This document shows positions 1-8,863 of a stretch of DNA of 64,000 bases, in pieces. Position numbers and translations under genes: made by a program. The DNA is from Lactobacillus kitasatonis DSM 16761 = JCM 1039 (GTDB taxonomy: Bacteria; Bacillota; Bacilli; Lactobacillales; Lactobacillaceae). The notes beneath the pieces were generated by a model, which did no database searches, was not told the origin of the DNA, and saw only the letters and a program-made list of their open reading frames with translations. The DNA is taken from NCBI RefSeq assembly GCF_000615285.1, contig NZ_BALU01000003.1, positions 62,001-126,000 on the forward strand. Reading direction: 5' to 3'. Position 1 is the stretch's first letter, and every line of letters starts with the position of its first letter.

Positions 1-320
1 AAAAGGCAAGGTGAGAGGACTATCGCCAGTGCCAACTTGAAGAATATCGAACTGACCACGATATTTTTGTTCAATGAATTCAACGAGTTTTTGTGCATAG
101 CCTGATGTTGGAAGTCTGGATTAGTGGCTAAATTCTTTATTTCTAAAATTTTGTTACCTTCATCAGTGACAACACATTCTGAGATAGCTGTATCATCTTG
201 AAACAAGACATACATCTTACCCCGGTCAAGGTATTTATCTACCATGCTTTCTTGCTCATCAGCCAGAAGGAGTAGAGAAAGATATTGTTTTTTGTTAGTT
301 GTAATTTTTTTGATCTTCAT
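1..320 (-). pseudogene. GNAT-type acetyltransferase, frameshifted, cut by window edge
   Basis: Reading from the ATG at 320 on the minus strand gives about 75 residues (starts MKIKKITTNKKQYLSLL). The frame is then lost near 101-108. The next frame continues with GYAQKLVEFIEQKYRGQFD, which has the look of the acetyl-CoA-binding motif A and following helix of GNAT N-acetyltransferases. One missing base in the stretch encoding the H-Q-G turn would explain the shift. The substrate cannot be told. The C-terminus lies beyond the window start, so overall length is unknown. It could be a true pseudogene or a base-call error; the GNAT assignment is fairly firm, the dead status less so. Confidence 0.6.
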
Positions 321-396
321 AGCTACTAAGATACCACCATAATAAAAAATCTCATAATTATTAGACATTAATCTAGTAATTGTGAGATCTTTTGGT

Positions 397-950
397 TTAA
401 GCTTTTACAATTTTACCTGCAGCAATAGGTAAAGTAGTGTGAGCATCGTAACTCATTACATCGCCTTTAACAGAATCAGGCAACTTTAAATCGGCTGGCA
501 CACCGTGGACATAAACAACACGTTTATCTAATTGAAGGTCAGTTGAACCAAAGGCTTCTTTAAACTTAGCTTGAAGCTTATCTAAAGGAACATCAACTTC
601 ATATTCGTAGTGGCCATTTTCATCAGCAACTGGATAACCATCGTGAGGGATGTTCATGTCTTCTGGAGCACTATCTAATGGCACCATTGTTGTACCTGAA
701 ACTGGCTCTGTTTCTGGTAAGTCAATATAACCATCATGGTTAACATCTTGCGCCATGGTTGGAACTTGTGCATCCCTGCCATCAGGGAAACCATGGAAGT
801 GTTCCCAGTGTTCGATGTTTTTAGGAGTATCGAACATCTCAACCTTGATATGAAGCTTATCGCCATTTTCGGTAAATTCGGCAGTTCCATGTGGCTAACT
901 CCAATCTTGTCAGCATTTAAAGCAGTAATCTTAGCAATGTATTTAGTCAT
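397..950 (-). pseudogene. Cytoplasmic protein with an EF-hand-like calcium loop, frameshifted
   Basis: The gene starts at ATG 950 (Shine-Dalgarno AAAGGAAG upstream; begins MTKYIAKITALNADK). It loses frame near 888-902, then continues in another frame (HGTAEFTENGDKLHIKVE) into a 146-residue open frame ending at 397; the repaired product would be about 183 residues. No signal peptide or membrane segment is seen. Positions 712-747 encode DVNHDGYIDLPE, which matches the canonical 12-residue EF-hand pattern (Asp1, Asn3, Asp5, Gly6, Ile8, Asp9, Glu12). Two other acidic, His- and Pro-rich stretches (HWEHFHGFPDG, NIPHDGYPVADENG) suggest a metal-binding beta-rich protein; a CHRD or SOD-like fold is only a guess. 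I do not recognise the family. It is divergent from the hydrolase at 1164. Confidence 0.55.
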
Positions 951-1124
951 AATGATTCTTCCTTTCGTTTAGTTTTCTCACTTGTTGACTACAGTATAGG
1001 AGCGATAATTTAAATAAAAATTGATCTAAATCAAGAAAACCTAAAATGATAAAAAATATTCCCATAGCTTTAGCTATCGAAAAGCAATCTAAATAGGTAT
1101 TTCACATTATGAGTTCTTTTAAGT

Positions 1125-1150
1125 AAGATTTATTTATAAATAAATCTTAG
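1125..1150. repeat. Perfect 26-bp palindrome upstream of the DUF915-type hydrolase
   Basis: Each 13-base arm reads TAAGATTTATTTA and its exact reverse complement, with no loop. It ends next to the Shine-Dalgarno of the gene at 1164. It could be an operator for a dimeric regulator or an mRNA hairpin hiding the ribosome site. It lacks a following T-run, so it is not a standard terminator. Confidence 0.6.
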
Positions 1151-1163
1151 AAAGAGGATTTGA

Positions 1164-2001
1164 ATGAAGAAAAAAGCATATTGGATAAGTGCGATTATCG
1201 TCATCATTTTGATAATCGCCGGTGTTTTTGCATTTAATAAGCATCAACAACAAGAAAATGATGTGCAGTCTATTAGAAAAACCAAAGTCACTAGTAAAAA
1301 TATCCCTACATTCTTCTTCCATGGCTGGGGAAGCAGCTATCATGCTGAAGAAGATATGACAGCCGCCATTAAAAAAGCTGGTGTATCTAACACAATAGTT
1401 CGAGTAAACGTCAATAAAAATGGTCAAGCAAAGATAATTGGAAAAATTACTAAAAATGCGAAGAACCCACTTGTAGAAGTTAACTTTGCCGACAATAAGT
1501 TGACTAATGCTCATGGTTCATATACTAAGTACCAAGGCATATTATTCAATAGGTGCAAGATATGTCAAATGTAGTTAATGATTGATACGGTTACCACCAG
1601 ATTAACGTTGTATCTCACTCAATGGGTAATCTAGAATTTGCTAACTACATTCGTCGTTACCACGCGCAAAAAGATTTTCCGGGTGTTGAACACTGGGTAT
1701 CCATGGCTAGACATTATGATGGTATCGTCGGCATCAACGACGAACCTACTAAAACGAAGATTGATGCTAAAACGGGTAAGCCTAGCCGAATGGAACCGGA
1801 ATATCGCGCACTATTAAGTCTTAGAAATATTTTTCCTCGTGAAACCAATGTGTTAAACATTTTTGGTAATCTAGAAAATGGCACAAATATGGTCGTGTCA
1901 AATCATATCAAGAATTAATGATTCGCGGTCGAGGCGGTCAACATAGTGCACTGCACAATAACAGCCAAGTTAACAAAGCATTGATTAGATTCATTTGGTA
2001 A
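1164..2001 (+). pseudogene. DUF915-type alpha/beta hydrolase (surface lipase/esterase-like), broken
   Basis: The start at 1164 follows AAAGAGGA. The N-terminus is a membrane anchor or signal sequence (MKKKAYWISAIIVIILIIAG), then FFFHGWGSS, the oxyanion-region motif of DUF915 cell-surface hydrolases. The frame is lost near 1535-1560, an in-frame TGA follows near 1588, and the fold resumes with INVVSHSMGN (nucleophile elbow, Ser in S-x-S-x-G context) from about 1600. A second shift occurs near 1890, after which GQHSALHNN carries the probable catalytic His before the TAA at 2001. With at least three lesions this is a real pseudogene. When intact it would have been an extracytoplasmic serine esterase; its substrate is unknown. 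Confidence 0.8.
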
Positions 2002-2020
2002 AAAATGAAGATTATTAATA

Positions 2021-2050
2021 AAAGCATCCCTAGTAATGGGGATGCTTTTG
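2021..2050 (+). terminator. Rho-independent terminator after the hydrolase pseudogene
   Basis: Arms AAAGCATCCC and GGGGATGCTTT flank a short loop and are followed by a TTTTG tail; it separates the dead hydrolase from the GNAT/CofE pair. Confidence 0.75.
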
Positions 2051-2086
2051 TAGTGTATACTTAAAGAAAAAATAAGGGAGGCTTAT

Positions 2087-2620
2087 ATGTCACAAATCGT
2101 TATTCGTAAAATTGATGCAGCTCATAATAAAGATGCTAGAATTCCTAACCAACCATTTGAAATTTGGGGACGCATGATTCCTAGCATAGATCATGGAAAA
2201 TGGAGCTATGAAGTTGAAAAAAATGAAAAGCCGACGCAAGATTGTTTTCCTGATGAACGATATAATGTCACAAAAGATGACGCAACATTTTTAGGTGCGT
2301 ATGATGGTGATACTTGTGTAGGTCTTGCCGTTTTACGTAAAGATATGTTCAGATATCTCTATCTAGATGATTTGAAAGTAAATCGTGACTATCGTGGTCA
2401 AGGCGTAGGCGGCAAATTAATTGAGGCTTGCATGCATAAGGCGGAAAAGCTAGGGATGCAAGGTGTTTATACGATTGGCCAAGATACTAATGCCTCAGCT
2501 TGCTTGTTTTACTTAAAGCACAGTTTTGACATTGGCGGCTTTGATAATCGTAGCTACCGTGGCACGGCTCAAGAAGATTCTGCCAACATTTTCTTCTATA
2601 GGGATTTGAAAAATGATTAG
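2087..2620 (+). CDS. GNAT acetyltransferase of the streptothricin acetyltransferase (SatA/Sat4) type
   Basis: This 177-residue protein starts at ATG 2087 behind AAGGGAGG. It follows the layout of Sat-type GNATs: an N-terminal QPFEIWGRMIP segment, a conserved tryptophan, the core strand LYLDDLKVNRDYRGQGVGG containing the acetyl-CoA pyrophosphate loop (R-G-Q-G-V-G), and the later QDTNASACLFYLKHSF stretch. Known members acetylate the beta-lysine amine of streptothricin, but many chromosomal homologues have no proven substrate. The last 8 bases overlap the next gene, so the two are probably co-transcribed and translationally coupled. Family is well supported; actual antibiotic resistance is not. 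Confidence 0.82.
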   Translation: MSQIVIRKIDAAHNKDARIPNQPFEIWGRMIPSIDHGKWSYEVEKNEKPTQDCFPDERYNVTKDDATFLGAYDGDTCVGLAVLRKDMFRYLYLDDLKVNRDYRGQGVGGKLIEACMHKAEKLGMQGVYTIGQDTNASACLFYLKHSFDIGGFDNRSYRGTAQEDSANIFFYRDLKND

Positions 2621-3326
2621 TATAGAAGGTCTAAATGGTGTCTCTCAACTAAAAAAGCAGTGTGATCTAGGCAAGGTGCTTTTAGACACAATAAATAATC
2701 AAAAGTTTGATTTGAAAAATGGAGATATTTTGTGCATATCTTCTAAGATGTGTTCCATAGCTTATGGAAATATAATTGATCTTAACAATATTACTCCTTC
2801 CAAGTTAGCTAAAGAAATTCATGAAAAAATTCCTAGAAAAAGCCCAGAACTAATCCAAGTGATCTTAGATCAAACTGAAGATGCAACTGGGAACAGGATT
2901 ATGATTGCTGACAACTATATTGGTGGTTGGCTTCCTACTGGTCTCTTTTTGACAAGCGCTGGGGTAGATAGACAAGAAGTAGATAAAGCAATTGTACTTC
3001 CTGAAAACTGTGATTTAGTTGCTAGAGAAATTGGAGAAAGACTTGGTAAAGCCTTAAAGGTCAAAATTGCCATCGTTATTACTGATAGTGATGGTAGAGT
3101 GGATAAAAAAGGTGCTAATCAAGTTGCCGTGGGATTATATGGAATAGATGGTTTAAGAAAAACGCAGCATGATGGTAAAAAATATATTGAAACACTGTGC
3201 GACATGCTAGCCAGTACAGCTGGCTTGGTAATGGGCCAACGTGGAGTGAATATTCCTGTGGTAAGAATTCGAGGAGTAGAATACGGATTTCATGAATCGG
3301 CTACGATTGAGGATGCAATAAATTAA
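2613..3326 (+). CDS. CofE-like protein (coenzyme F420-0:L-glutamate ligase family)
   Basis: This 237-residue protein carries CofE hallmarks: DILCISSKMCSIA near the N-terminus, FLTSAGVDRQEV and VLPENCD in the middle, the metal/GTP region IAIVITDSDGRVDKKGANQ, AVGLYGIDGL, and a C-terminal IPVVRIRGVEYG. CofE adds gamma-linked glutamates to F420-0 with GTP. Lactobacilli are not known to make F420, and no other cof genes are in view, so the substrate is likely something else that receives a glutamyl group. The D-G-R-V-D stretch stands where CofE proteins usually have G-R-P-W-R, so substrate contacts may differ. It overlaps the SatA-like gene by 8 bp, hinting at a shared pathway. Confidence 0.75.
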   Translation: MISIEGLNGVSQLKKQCDLGKVLLDTINNQKFDLKNGDILCISSKMCSIAYGNIIDLNNITPSKLAKEIHEKIPRKSPELIQVILDQTEDATGNRIMIADNYIGGWLPTGLFLTSAGVDRQEVDKAIVLPENCDLVAREIGERLGKALKVKIAIVITDSDGRVDKKGANQVAVGLYGIDGLRKTQHDGKKYIETLCDMLASTAGLVMGQRGVNIPVVRIRGVEYGFHESATIEDAIN

Positions 3327-3460
3327 CGACGTAAATAATCTTTAACTTATATATTGATTTAACAAATGAAAGAAAGAGGACTACCATTATACATGGCTGG
3401 ACAAACATCCTTCCTTGTGAAGTGATTGTATAACCTATTTTCTTCATTATAAATCTCGCT

Positions 3461-3497
3461 AAAGTCGCAGTAATGCTATGTTACTGCGACTTTTTTG
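3461..3497 (+). terminator. Rho-independent terminator after the CofE-like gene
   Basis: Arms AAAGTCGCAGTAA and TTACTGCGACTTT are followed by TTTTGTT. The 130 bp between the CofE stop and this hairpin hold only a possible 19-codon frame at 3366-3425, for which I see no support as a gene. Confidence 0.85.
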
Positions 3498-3565
3498 TTA
3501 GTAATTATAAAAGAAGGTATAGTAAATAATATAAAAATCGTTCTTTGCAAGAGGAGATGAAAGTA

Positions 3566-4513
3566 ATGACTAAATCAAACAATGATTTTGAAGATATAAC
3601 TAGATTGCGCATGGATTTTTGCCGTGAGTTTGGAGTAACGATTAATGATGAAGAATATTTTATCGATAAAGTCCCAACTTGTGGCTACCGTGAAATTATT
3701 TATCAGTATCTTGACCATTTTATTGAAAACGATAGCGAGAAGGTTAGACTAAATACAACTTTTGAAGAAATATATGCTTTTTATCAACTAGATCAGAATT
3801 TAAAAAATGAAGCATTAATTGATCTACAGCTATTCGAGCAAACATTTAAAGCCGCACTAATAGATGTAATGGAATTGTACGTAGCGCAACTAAAAGCTAA
3901 AAAGTTCAATTTTTATCAAGAGTCTAGATTAAAACTCGAGGATCTTTTAAAAGAAAAATATGTTATGCAGACGGGAAGAGTAATCAGACGTGGTGAATTA
4001 AGAAGTAGAATTCGTCGAATTAAAGAAAATTATCTTGAACCGTTCGATGGATATAATTACTTGTACAGTAATGAAATTACCACATGGGTTCTAATAAAAG
4101 AAATGTCATTTGGCGTTGCTTGCAACCTTTTCTTTTTGTTGCACCATAAACAGCAAGCAATAATTTTAAAGCGAGTTTTTAAGAATGACTTGTCACTTGC
4201 TGATTTTCAAAAGGTCATCGAGTCCATGCGATATTTCAGGAATCGTGTCGCACACAATTATTCACTGCTGATAATAAAGAATAGTGATGATGAATTTTTA
4301 TACAATACAGTGTACAAATCACTTTTACGTTTAAAAAATCAAGAACCGGCAAGACGTATGAAGAGCAATTTTAAAGATATTATCAATAAGTATTTGAAAG
4401 AATATCCTAAAGAAAAGAATTATTTGCCATCTTTAGATCAATTAAAATTGTCAGATTTACTAAAAGACGATGCCTATCAAAATGGCTGCGTCGATTGGAA
4501 TGCACGAGGTTAA
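3566..4513 (+). CDS. Abi_2-family (AbiD/AbiF-like) abortive infection protein
   Basis: I take ATG 3566 as the start (GAGGAG ends nine bases before it); earlier in-frame TTG 3545 and ATG 3557 have no properly spaced ribosome site. The 315-residue product has the Abi_2 pattern: an N-terminal KVPTCGYREIIYQYL, long helices, and near residues 225-230 the HEPN-type motif RNRVAH (R-x4-H), the presumed RNase active site. Family members abort phage infection, often acting as RNA-cleaving or tRNA-cleaving effectors; this one has no adjacent antitoxin. It stands alone just before a broken membrane gene and IS. Likely a single-gene phage defence. Confidence 0.78.
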   Translation: MTKSNNDFEDITRLRMDFCREFGVTINDEEYFIDKVPTCGYREIIYQYLDHFIENDSEKVRLNTTFEEIYAFYQLDQNLKNEALIDLQLFEQTFKAALIDVMELYVAQLKAKKFNFYQESRLKLEDLLKEKYVMQTGRVIRRGELRSRIRRIKENYLEPFDGYNYLYSNEITTWVLIKEMSFGVACNLFFLLHHKQQAIILKRVFKNDLSLADFQKVIESMRYFRNRVAHNYSLLIIKNSDDEFLYNTVYKSLLRLKNQEPARRMKSNFKDIINKYLKEYPKEKNYLPSLDQLKLSDLLKDDAYQNGCVDWNARG

Positions 4514-4542
4514 TGCATCAATTATCAGTTGTTTGTGCTTAA

Positions 4543-4624
4543 TTATTTTTTATAAAAAAGCATAAACATTAAGCCTACAAGAATTGCACTAAAAAACGTC
4601 AATTGATGAAGTAAACCGTAGAAG
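4543..4624 (-). pseudogene. C-terminal scrap of a membrane protein, cut by the IS element
   Basis: On the minus strand the 82 bases next to the IS end read FSAILVGLMFMLFYKK preceded by YGLLHQLTF and then a stop. This is a typical last transmembrane helix plus a short basic tail, as in MFS or similar transporters. The rest of the gene is not found on the other side of the IS (beyond 5805), so the insertion was followed by a deletion. Confidence 0.5.
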
Positions 4625-5805
4625 TGTAGTGACCCAAGAAAATTGGACACTTTATTGATATTAAGCTACTAAGGATTGATTCCGATATTGTATTTGAGTC
4701 AGTCCTTTTAGTTTTTCCTTTGTTCTTTCTGTATTGTAATAGTGAATGTATTTGATGATTGCTTGTTCAAGTTCATCAATATTAGCGTAAGTAGACTCTT
4801 TACCGTAGAACATTTCTCTTTTTAGAATGCCAAAGAACCCTTCCATTAGATCATCATCTGGAGAACAACCTTTACGAGACATGCTTTGTTCAATACCATG
4901 ATTAATTAAAGCTTGTTGGTATTCCCTGTGTTGATATTGCCAACCACGATCACTATGGAAAATTAAACCATTAAGTGCTGGATTATCTTTGAAAGCATCA
5001 TCTAGCATTGTCATAACCTGTTTTAAATTAGGGCTGCGTGAGATATTGAAAGCTAAGATATCACGTCCACAGCCATCAATAATTGGTGAGAGATACAATT
5101 TCTTACCTCTAAGATTAAATTCAGTGATATCTGTGTACCATAGCCGATTAGGTCTAATACTAAAAAATTGTCGTTTAACTAAATCTGGTTTGATTCTATC
5201 CCTTTCTTCGCCCTTGTAGCTGTAATATTTTCTTTTACTCTTAATTGAATAGCCAAATAGCTTAAACTTGCGCATTAAACGACTGACTGTTTTACGACTA
5301 ACTTTAAGCCCTTCATTGTGTAAATGATCTGTAACCATACGGTAACCAGGAGCAACGTATCTGCTAGCAATTTCCGTGTAGATAGCTTTAATACGTTCAA
5401 TCATATCATGATGCTTCAAGTCATCATAATCATCGAGTTTAAGGATGTCATAATAATTGCTTCTAGATAAGTATCGAATTCAATCGATTAACATACTTTT
5501 ACTTGGTAATCCTAAGTCTAGTGATACAACATAAGCAGCTTCACCATTTAAAAGGGCACGTTTAATGGCCTCTTCCGTGAATTCTTTAGTATAGGAAGTA
5601 TAGCCTTTATCTAGATTAGAAATATCATGCTTATTAATTAAGGCGACTAAATAACTAATTCCAGCTATATTAACATTATATTTTTTACTTAAGTAAGTAG
5701 TACCTTTTAATTTCCACTCTTCAAAAATGTGAAGTTTATCTTCTTTAGATAATTTAGCCATAGTAAACCCCCGAAATTCATGTCCGAATTTCGGGGGTCA
5801 CTACA
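4625..5805 (-). mobile_element. IS3-family (IS150-like) element, internally deleted
   Basis: Terminal inverted repeats are visible: both ends begin TGTAGTGACCC (4625 inward, and reverse complement ending at 5805), then share AAA and GGACA at similar offsets. The element is 1181 bp, shorter than the roughly 1.4 kb usual for IS150-type elements, because the end of orfA and the start of orfB are missing. No target duplication is visible: the bases flanking the two ends differ, consistent with deletion of one flank. Confidence 0.85.
4661..5761 (-). pseudogene. IS3-family transposase, orfA and orfB fused by deletion, with in-frame stop
   Basis: From ATG 5761 the N-terminal 93 residues are a helix-turn-helix OrfA start (MAKLSKEDKLHIFEEWKLKG). 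It stops at TGA 5480-5482, where the family usually has Trp after MLID. Immediately after the stop, in the same frame, sequence of the OrfB start region appears (IRYLSRSNYYDILKL), so an internal deletion has joined the two orfs in frame. OrfB keeps the rve integrase core; counted from Met at 5419, the DDE triad is D97 (WYTDITEF), D157 (FHSDRGWQY) and E193 (LMEGFFGILKREMFY), with the usual 35-residue D-E gap. OrfB catalytic residues look intact, but normal frameshift-produced OrfAB cannot be made. Confidence 0.85.
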
Positions 5806-6094
5806 GATTCATATTTGGATCTTTCGGTTTACATATATTAATGGTTAGATATTAGTTTATTTTAAAAATTTACGAATCTTATTAATGCTTGCGAACAAAT
5901 GCCCATACTCCAAGAAGAGAAGTTAAAATCAATCCAAAAATTGAGTAAATTACACTTGATTTATTACCTGTTTGTGGCAATTTTTCTTGTGAATCTGTAG
6001 TAGCGTCTACTTCGTCTTCAACTTTTGAACCGCTGGCAAGTTCATTAGATATGTTGTTTTTTACATTAATAGTTGGAGTAGGAGGATCTGTTGG

Positions 6095-6215
6095 ATGAAC
6101 TGGAGTAGTCGAGGTAGAAGGATCCGTTGGTGTAACCGGAGTAGTTGAAGTAGAAGGATCTGTTGGATCAACTGGAGTGGTTGGAGTAGAAGGATCCGTT
6201 GGGTCGACTGGAGTA
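6095..6215 (-). repeat. 36-bp tandem repeat encoding a Pro-Thr wall-spanning stalk
   Basis: About three and a half copies of a 36-base unit encode variations of PVDPTDPSTPTT. Copies differ mostly at third positions. Such stalks change copy number by slippage. Confidence 0.75.
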
Positions 6216-6238
6216 GCTGGAAGAACTGGTACATCAGC

Positions 6239-6819
6239 TCTGTAGTAAATATCGACAACAGCATCCAAACTTTCAGAAGTTACCTCAACTGCATCAACGG
6301 AAGTAGGAAGGGCAGTGTAACCATCTAGTTCAGGAGCAGTGAAAGCTTCCCATATTCCAGTAGTCCAAGGACCATACTTTTTAGTATAACTACCAACAAC
6401 ACTAGTGTAAGTCCGCTCTAGAGTAACAGGTTGCTTAGTAGTTTGTACTTCACCACTAGGTAAGTGAACATTGATTGTCCTAGTGATAGTCTTTTCTTCT
6501 TTGCCACTAACAATAGCAGGATCATCAGTTCTGTAGTAAATATCGACAACAGCATCCAAGCTCTCAGAAGTTACTTCAACTGCATCAACAGAAATAGAAA
6601 GAGCAGTGTAACCAGCTAATTCAGGAACGGTGAAAGCTTCCCATAAACCCTTAGTCCAATCACTATAAGTTTTTTCGTCACTACCAGCAACGCTAGTGTA
6701 GGTCCGCTCTAGAGTAACAGGCTGCGTAGTAGTTTGTACTTCACCATTAGGCAAATGAACATTAATTGTTCTAGTGATGGTCTTTTCTTCCTTACCTTCA
6801 ATAGGTTTAGTGTAAAAAT
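6239..6819 (-). repeat. Two direct ~291-bp repeats (Mub B2-like domains)
   Basis: Two adjacent units of about 291 bp (97 codons) start near 6239 and 6530. Both contain TAGTAAATATCGACAACAGC on the plus strand and encode nearly identical domains. The high similarity suggests recent duplication or gene conversion. Confidence 0.75.
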
Positions 6820-8056
6820 ATTCTTCTTTAATTAATAAAGCCTCGAAGTCATTATCACTTAAATCATAGTTATCCTTGTATTCCTCATCAAACACCTTTG
6901 AAAATTTCTCATAGTCAACATCATATTTTGTGTCGTCAGGAAGGGGTACAACTTCCAAACTTTGACGTTGTATAGGATGATGACCATCATATAGATAATC
7001 ATCGTATGTTGGATCAGTAATATCATTATTCAAAAAATCAGAAATAGATACAGAAATTGCAGGAATAACAGGCGAGTTATATCCTTCCATTGGTGGAGCT
7101 TCAAGAGCTCAAACCCGAGCTTCTGCAATTGATTATTCTTGCTCTCATCTGAATTAAAATAAATTGAACCCAAAACTTGGTAAGGTAGAACCACTTCTTT
7201 ACCATCAGGTTTAATGATAGTTACTTCACGAAAGATTGCATAGTAGTTAGCCTCTGAAGCTCCTGAAGATTCTTCCTTTCTTTCGTCGCTTTCTTTTGGT
7301 TGATATTGGGAACCACTAGATTGTGCTTGAATTTGATTTCGTGTCAAAGAAGCCTTGTCATGTGTATCAACTTTTGTGGTAGCGACACTTACTGGAGCAC
7401 TTGCTTGTACTACTGTTTTATTCTTTAGTGTATCATCTTCATTTTGTTGCTTTGCAGTAGATACAGTTTCTGCAGTATTGGTATTCACAGCATCTTCATT
7501 TTCTGGAGTAATTACTTGAGTTTCTTCTGAATCTGAAGTTTCAGTTAAAGTACTATCCTCATTTTGTGCTTCAACAGTATTATTATTTACTAAGCTGACT
7601 GTTTCCTCAGTCACAGTTTCTGGCAAATCAGAGTTAGTTTCTTCTCCAACAGTTCTAGCAGTATTATCATCTGAAATCAATTCTATTGCCTTCGAAATGT
7701 TTTCAGTCTTCGAATCAAGTTGATCAGAAAATACAGTATTTGTACTATTAATAAACACTATTGTTGTGCCAACTAAAACGGAAACAACGCCAATAGTCAA
7801 TTTACGGATTGACCATCTTTGTTTGTGATTAGTAGCAAATAACTTATTTCTATTTAATAACATGACATCCACCTCTTTTATCGTGATCTTTTATTCATTG
7901 CATAATAATTACTATCTGCTTACTTTAATCATACTGAATTTGTTTATGTTATGTCAAATAACATGCTTGCTGAACTTATTGCCTAATAGACAAATATTAC
8001 GCAATCGAAACTGTCAAATTTTTTGTGTAAATAGATTTTTCTCGTAGATTGATTTT

Positions 8057-8248
8057 TTAATCAAAGTAGGCTTCTAAGGTATCCTGAACCTGACCAAAAC
8101 CTTTGTGGATTCGATTGAAATAGCGTTCGTTGTAGCTCATTGCTTGAATGCCAATAAAAGTATCAAGCGATTGTTTTCGGAATTGTTCTAATAGTGCTTG
8201 GATTGATCGAAGTTCGTTCAATCCTTTATTTTGCTTGATATAATTCAA
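8057..8248 (-). CDS. Short hypothetical frame, possibly a gene remnant
   Basis: An open frame of 63 residues beginning at TTG 8248 (NYIKQNKGLNELRSIQALLEQF onwards, helical and polar). There is no Shine-Dalgarno before the start, and no recognisable motif. It may be the C-terminal remainder of a decayed gene, since it lies between two damaged genes. I cannot assign a function. Confidence 0.25.
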   Translation of the reverse strand: MNYIKQNKGLNELRSIQALLEQFRKQSLDTFIGIQAMSYNERYFNRIHKGFGQVQDTLEAYFD

Positions 8249-8274
8249 AACGTAAAAAAGTTATTAATGACTCT

Positions 8275-8547
8275 TTGATTATTTACTCTGGTATAGCTTT
8301 TAGCATTTTATTTATTGTCTTTGGCTTGAGTATGATTTTATGCACAACGACAATCACACATTTCAGTCACACCGCTTATGTGGTTATTGGTATTTGCTTG
8401 ATCATTATTTCAATTTTTGTGTTTGTCCGTGGACGTAAAATTAGTAATAGCCTTAAAAAAGAAGGCGAGACCCACTTCCAAGCAATACAAGCTTATTGGA
8501 TCGCAGCACTTGTTTTAATTAGTGGGATTGTTAGTTTATTTAGATAA
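8275..8547 (+). CDS. Small integral membrane protein, doubtful start
   Basis: The 90-residue frame has three hydrophobic segments (about residues 3-24, 34-52 and 71-88) with a basic Lys/Arg loop between the second and third. The only in-frame start is TTG 8275 without a ribosome site. An ATG at 8267 lies out of frame just upstream and runs into TGA after three codons, so a small indel at the start is likely. A terminator follows directly. Family not recognised. Confidence 0.45.
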   Translation: MIIYSGIAFSILFIVFGLSMILCTTTITHFSHTAYVVIGICLIIISIFVFVRGRKISNSLKKEGETHFQAIQAYWIAALVLISGIVSLFR

Positions 8548-8550
8548 AAA

Positions 8551-8592
8551 GAAAGTCAGAGCATTCAAAAACTGTTCTGACTTTTTCTTTGC
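8551..8592 (+). terminator. Rho-independent terminator
   Basis: AAAGTCAGAGCA pairs with TGTTCTGACTTT, then TTCTTTG. It ends the small membrane gene at 8275. Confidence 0.7.
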
Positions 8593-8863
8593 AAAAATTA
8601 ATAACCAGCAAGCCAAAAAATGATCTCTCAAAAAAATAATTAAATAATTTTTGTTTGCTAATATAAAACATGTTTTTCTTATCTTTTTAAATTTTTTCTC
8701 GACAGCGTTTATTTGCACTTGAAGATAAAAATAACGTCAATTCTTCATAAATATGAAAGCGGTATCAATGTTTTAATAACAGTATTTTAAGCCGTTGATT
8801 GCATACGAAAATAGTGCTAATTTAGTGCTGATCAGAAATGAAGAAGAACGAGAGGAAAACAAA

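Larger units (their letters stand above)
5882..7863 (-). pseudogene. LPXTG cell-wall-anchored, MucBP/Mub-type adhesin, frameshifted
   Basis: I choose ATG 7863 (MLLNRNKLFATNHK), eight bases after GAGG; the upstream in-frame GTG 7872 is too close to it. Residues 15-45 form a YSIRK-type signal peptide (QRWSIRKLTIGVVSVLVGTT). A long Thr/Ser/Glu-rich segment follows, then frame is lost between 7083 and 7115. The second part has two ~97-residue Mub B2-like repeats (each starting ITRTINVHLP and ending AVVDIYYR), a proline-threonine wall-spanning repeat, LPQTG at 5966-5980, a hydrophobic helix and the tail VRKH. A sortase A substrate binding mucus or host glycans would be expected if intact; one frameshift separates signal from anchor. 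Confidence 0.85.

Noticed and set aside
3366-3425. A 19-codon frame containing MAGQTSFLVK between the CofE-like gene and its terminator
   Set aside because: No conserved feature and no well-spaced ribosome site for the first ATG; such short frames are expected by chance.
6095-6215. 36-bp tandem repeats considered as a CRISPR-like array
   Set aside because: Repeats are contiguous without spacers and encode a Pro-Thr stalk in frame; no cas genes are in the window.
8536-8718. A 60-codon minus-strand frame after the small membrane gene
   Set aside because: It runs through the terminator hairpin, has low-complexity Phe/Lys/Ile content and no ribosome site.
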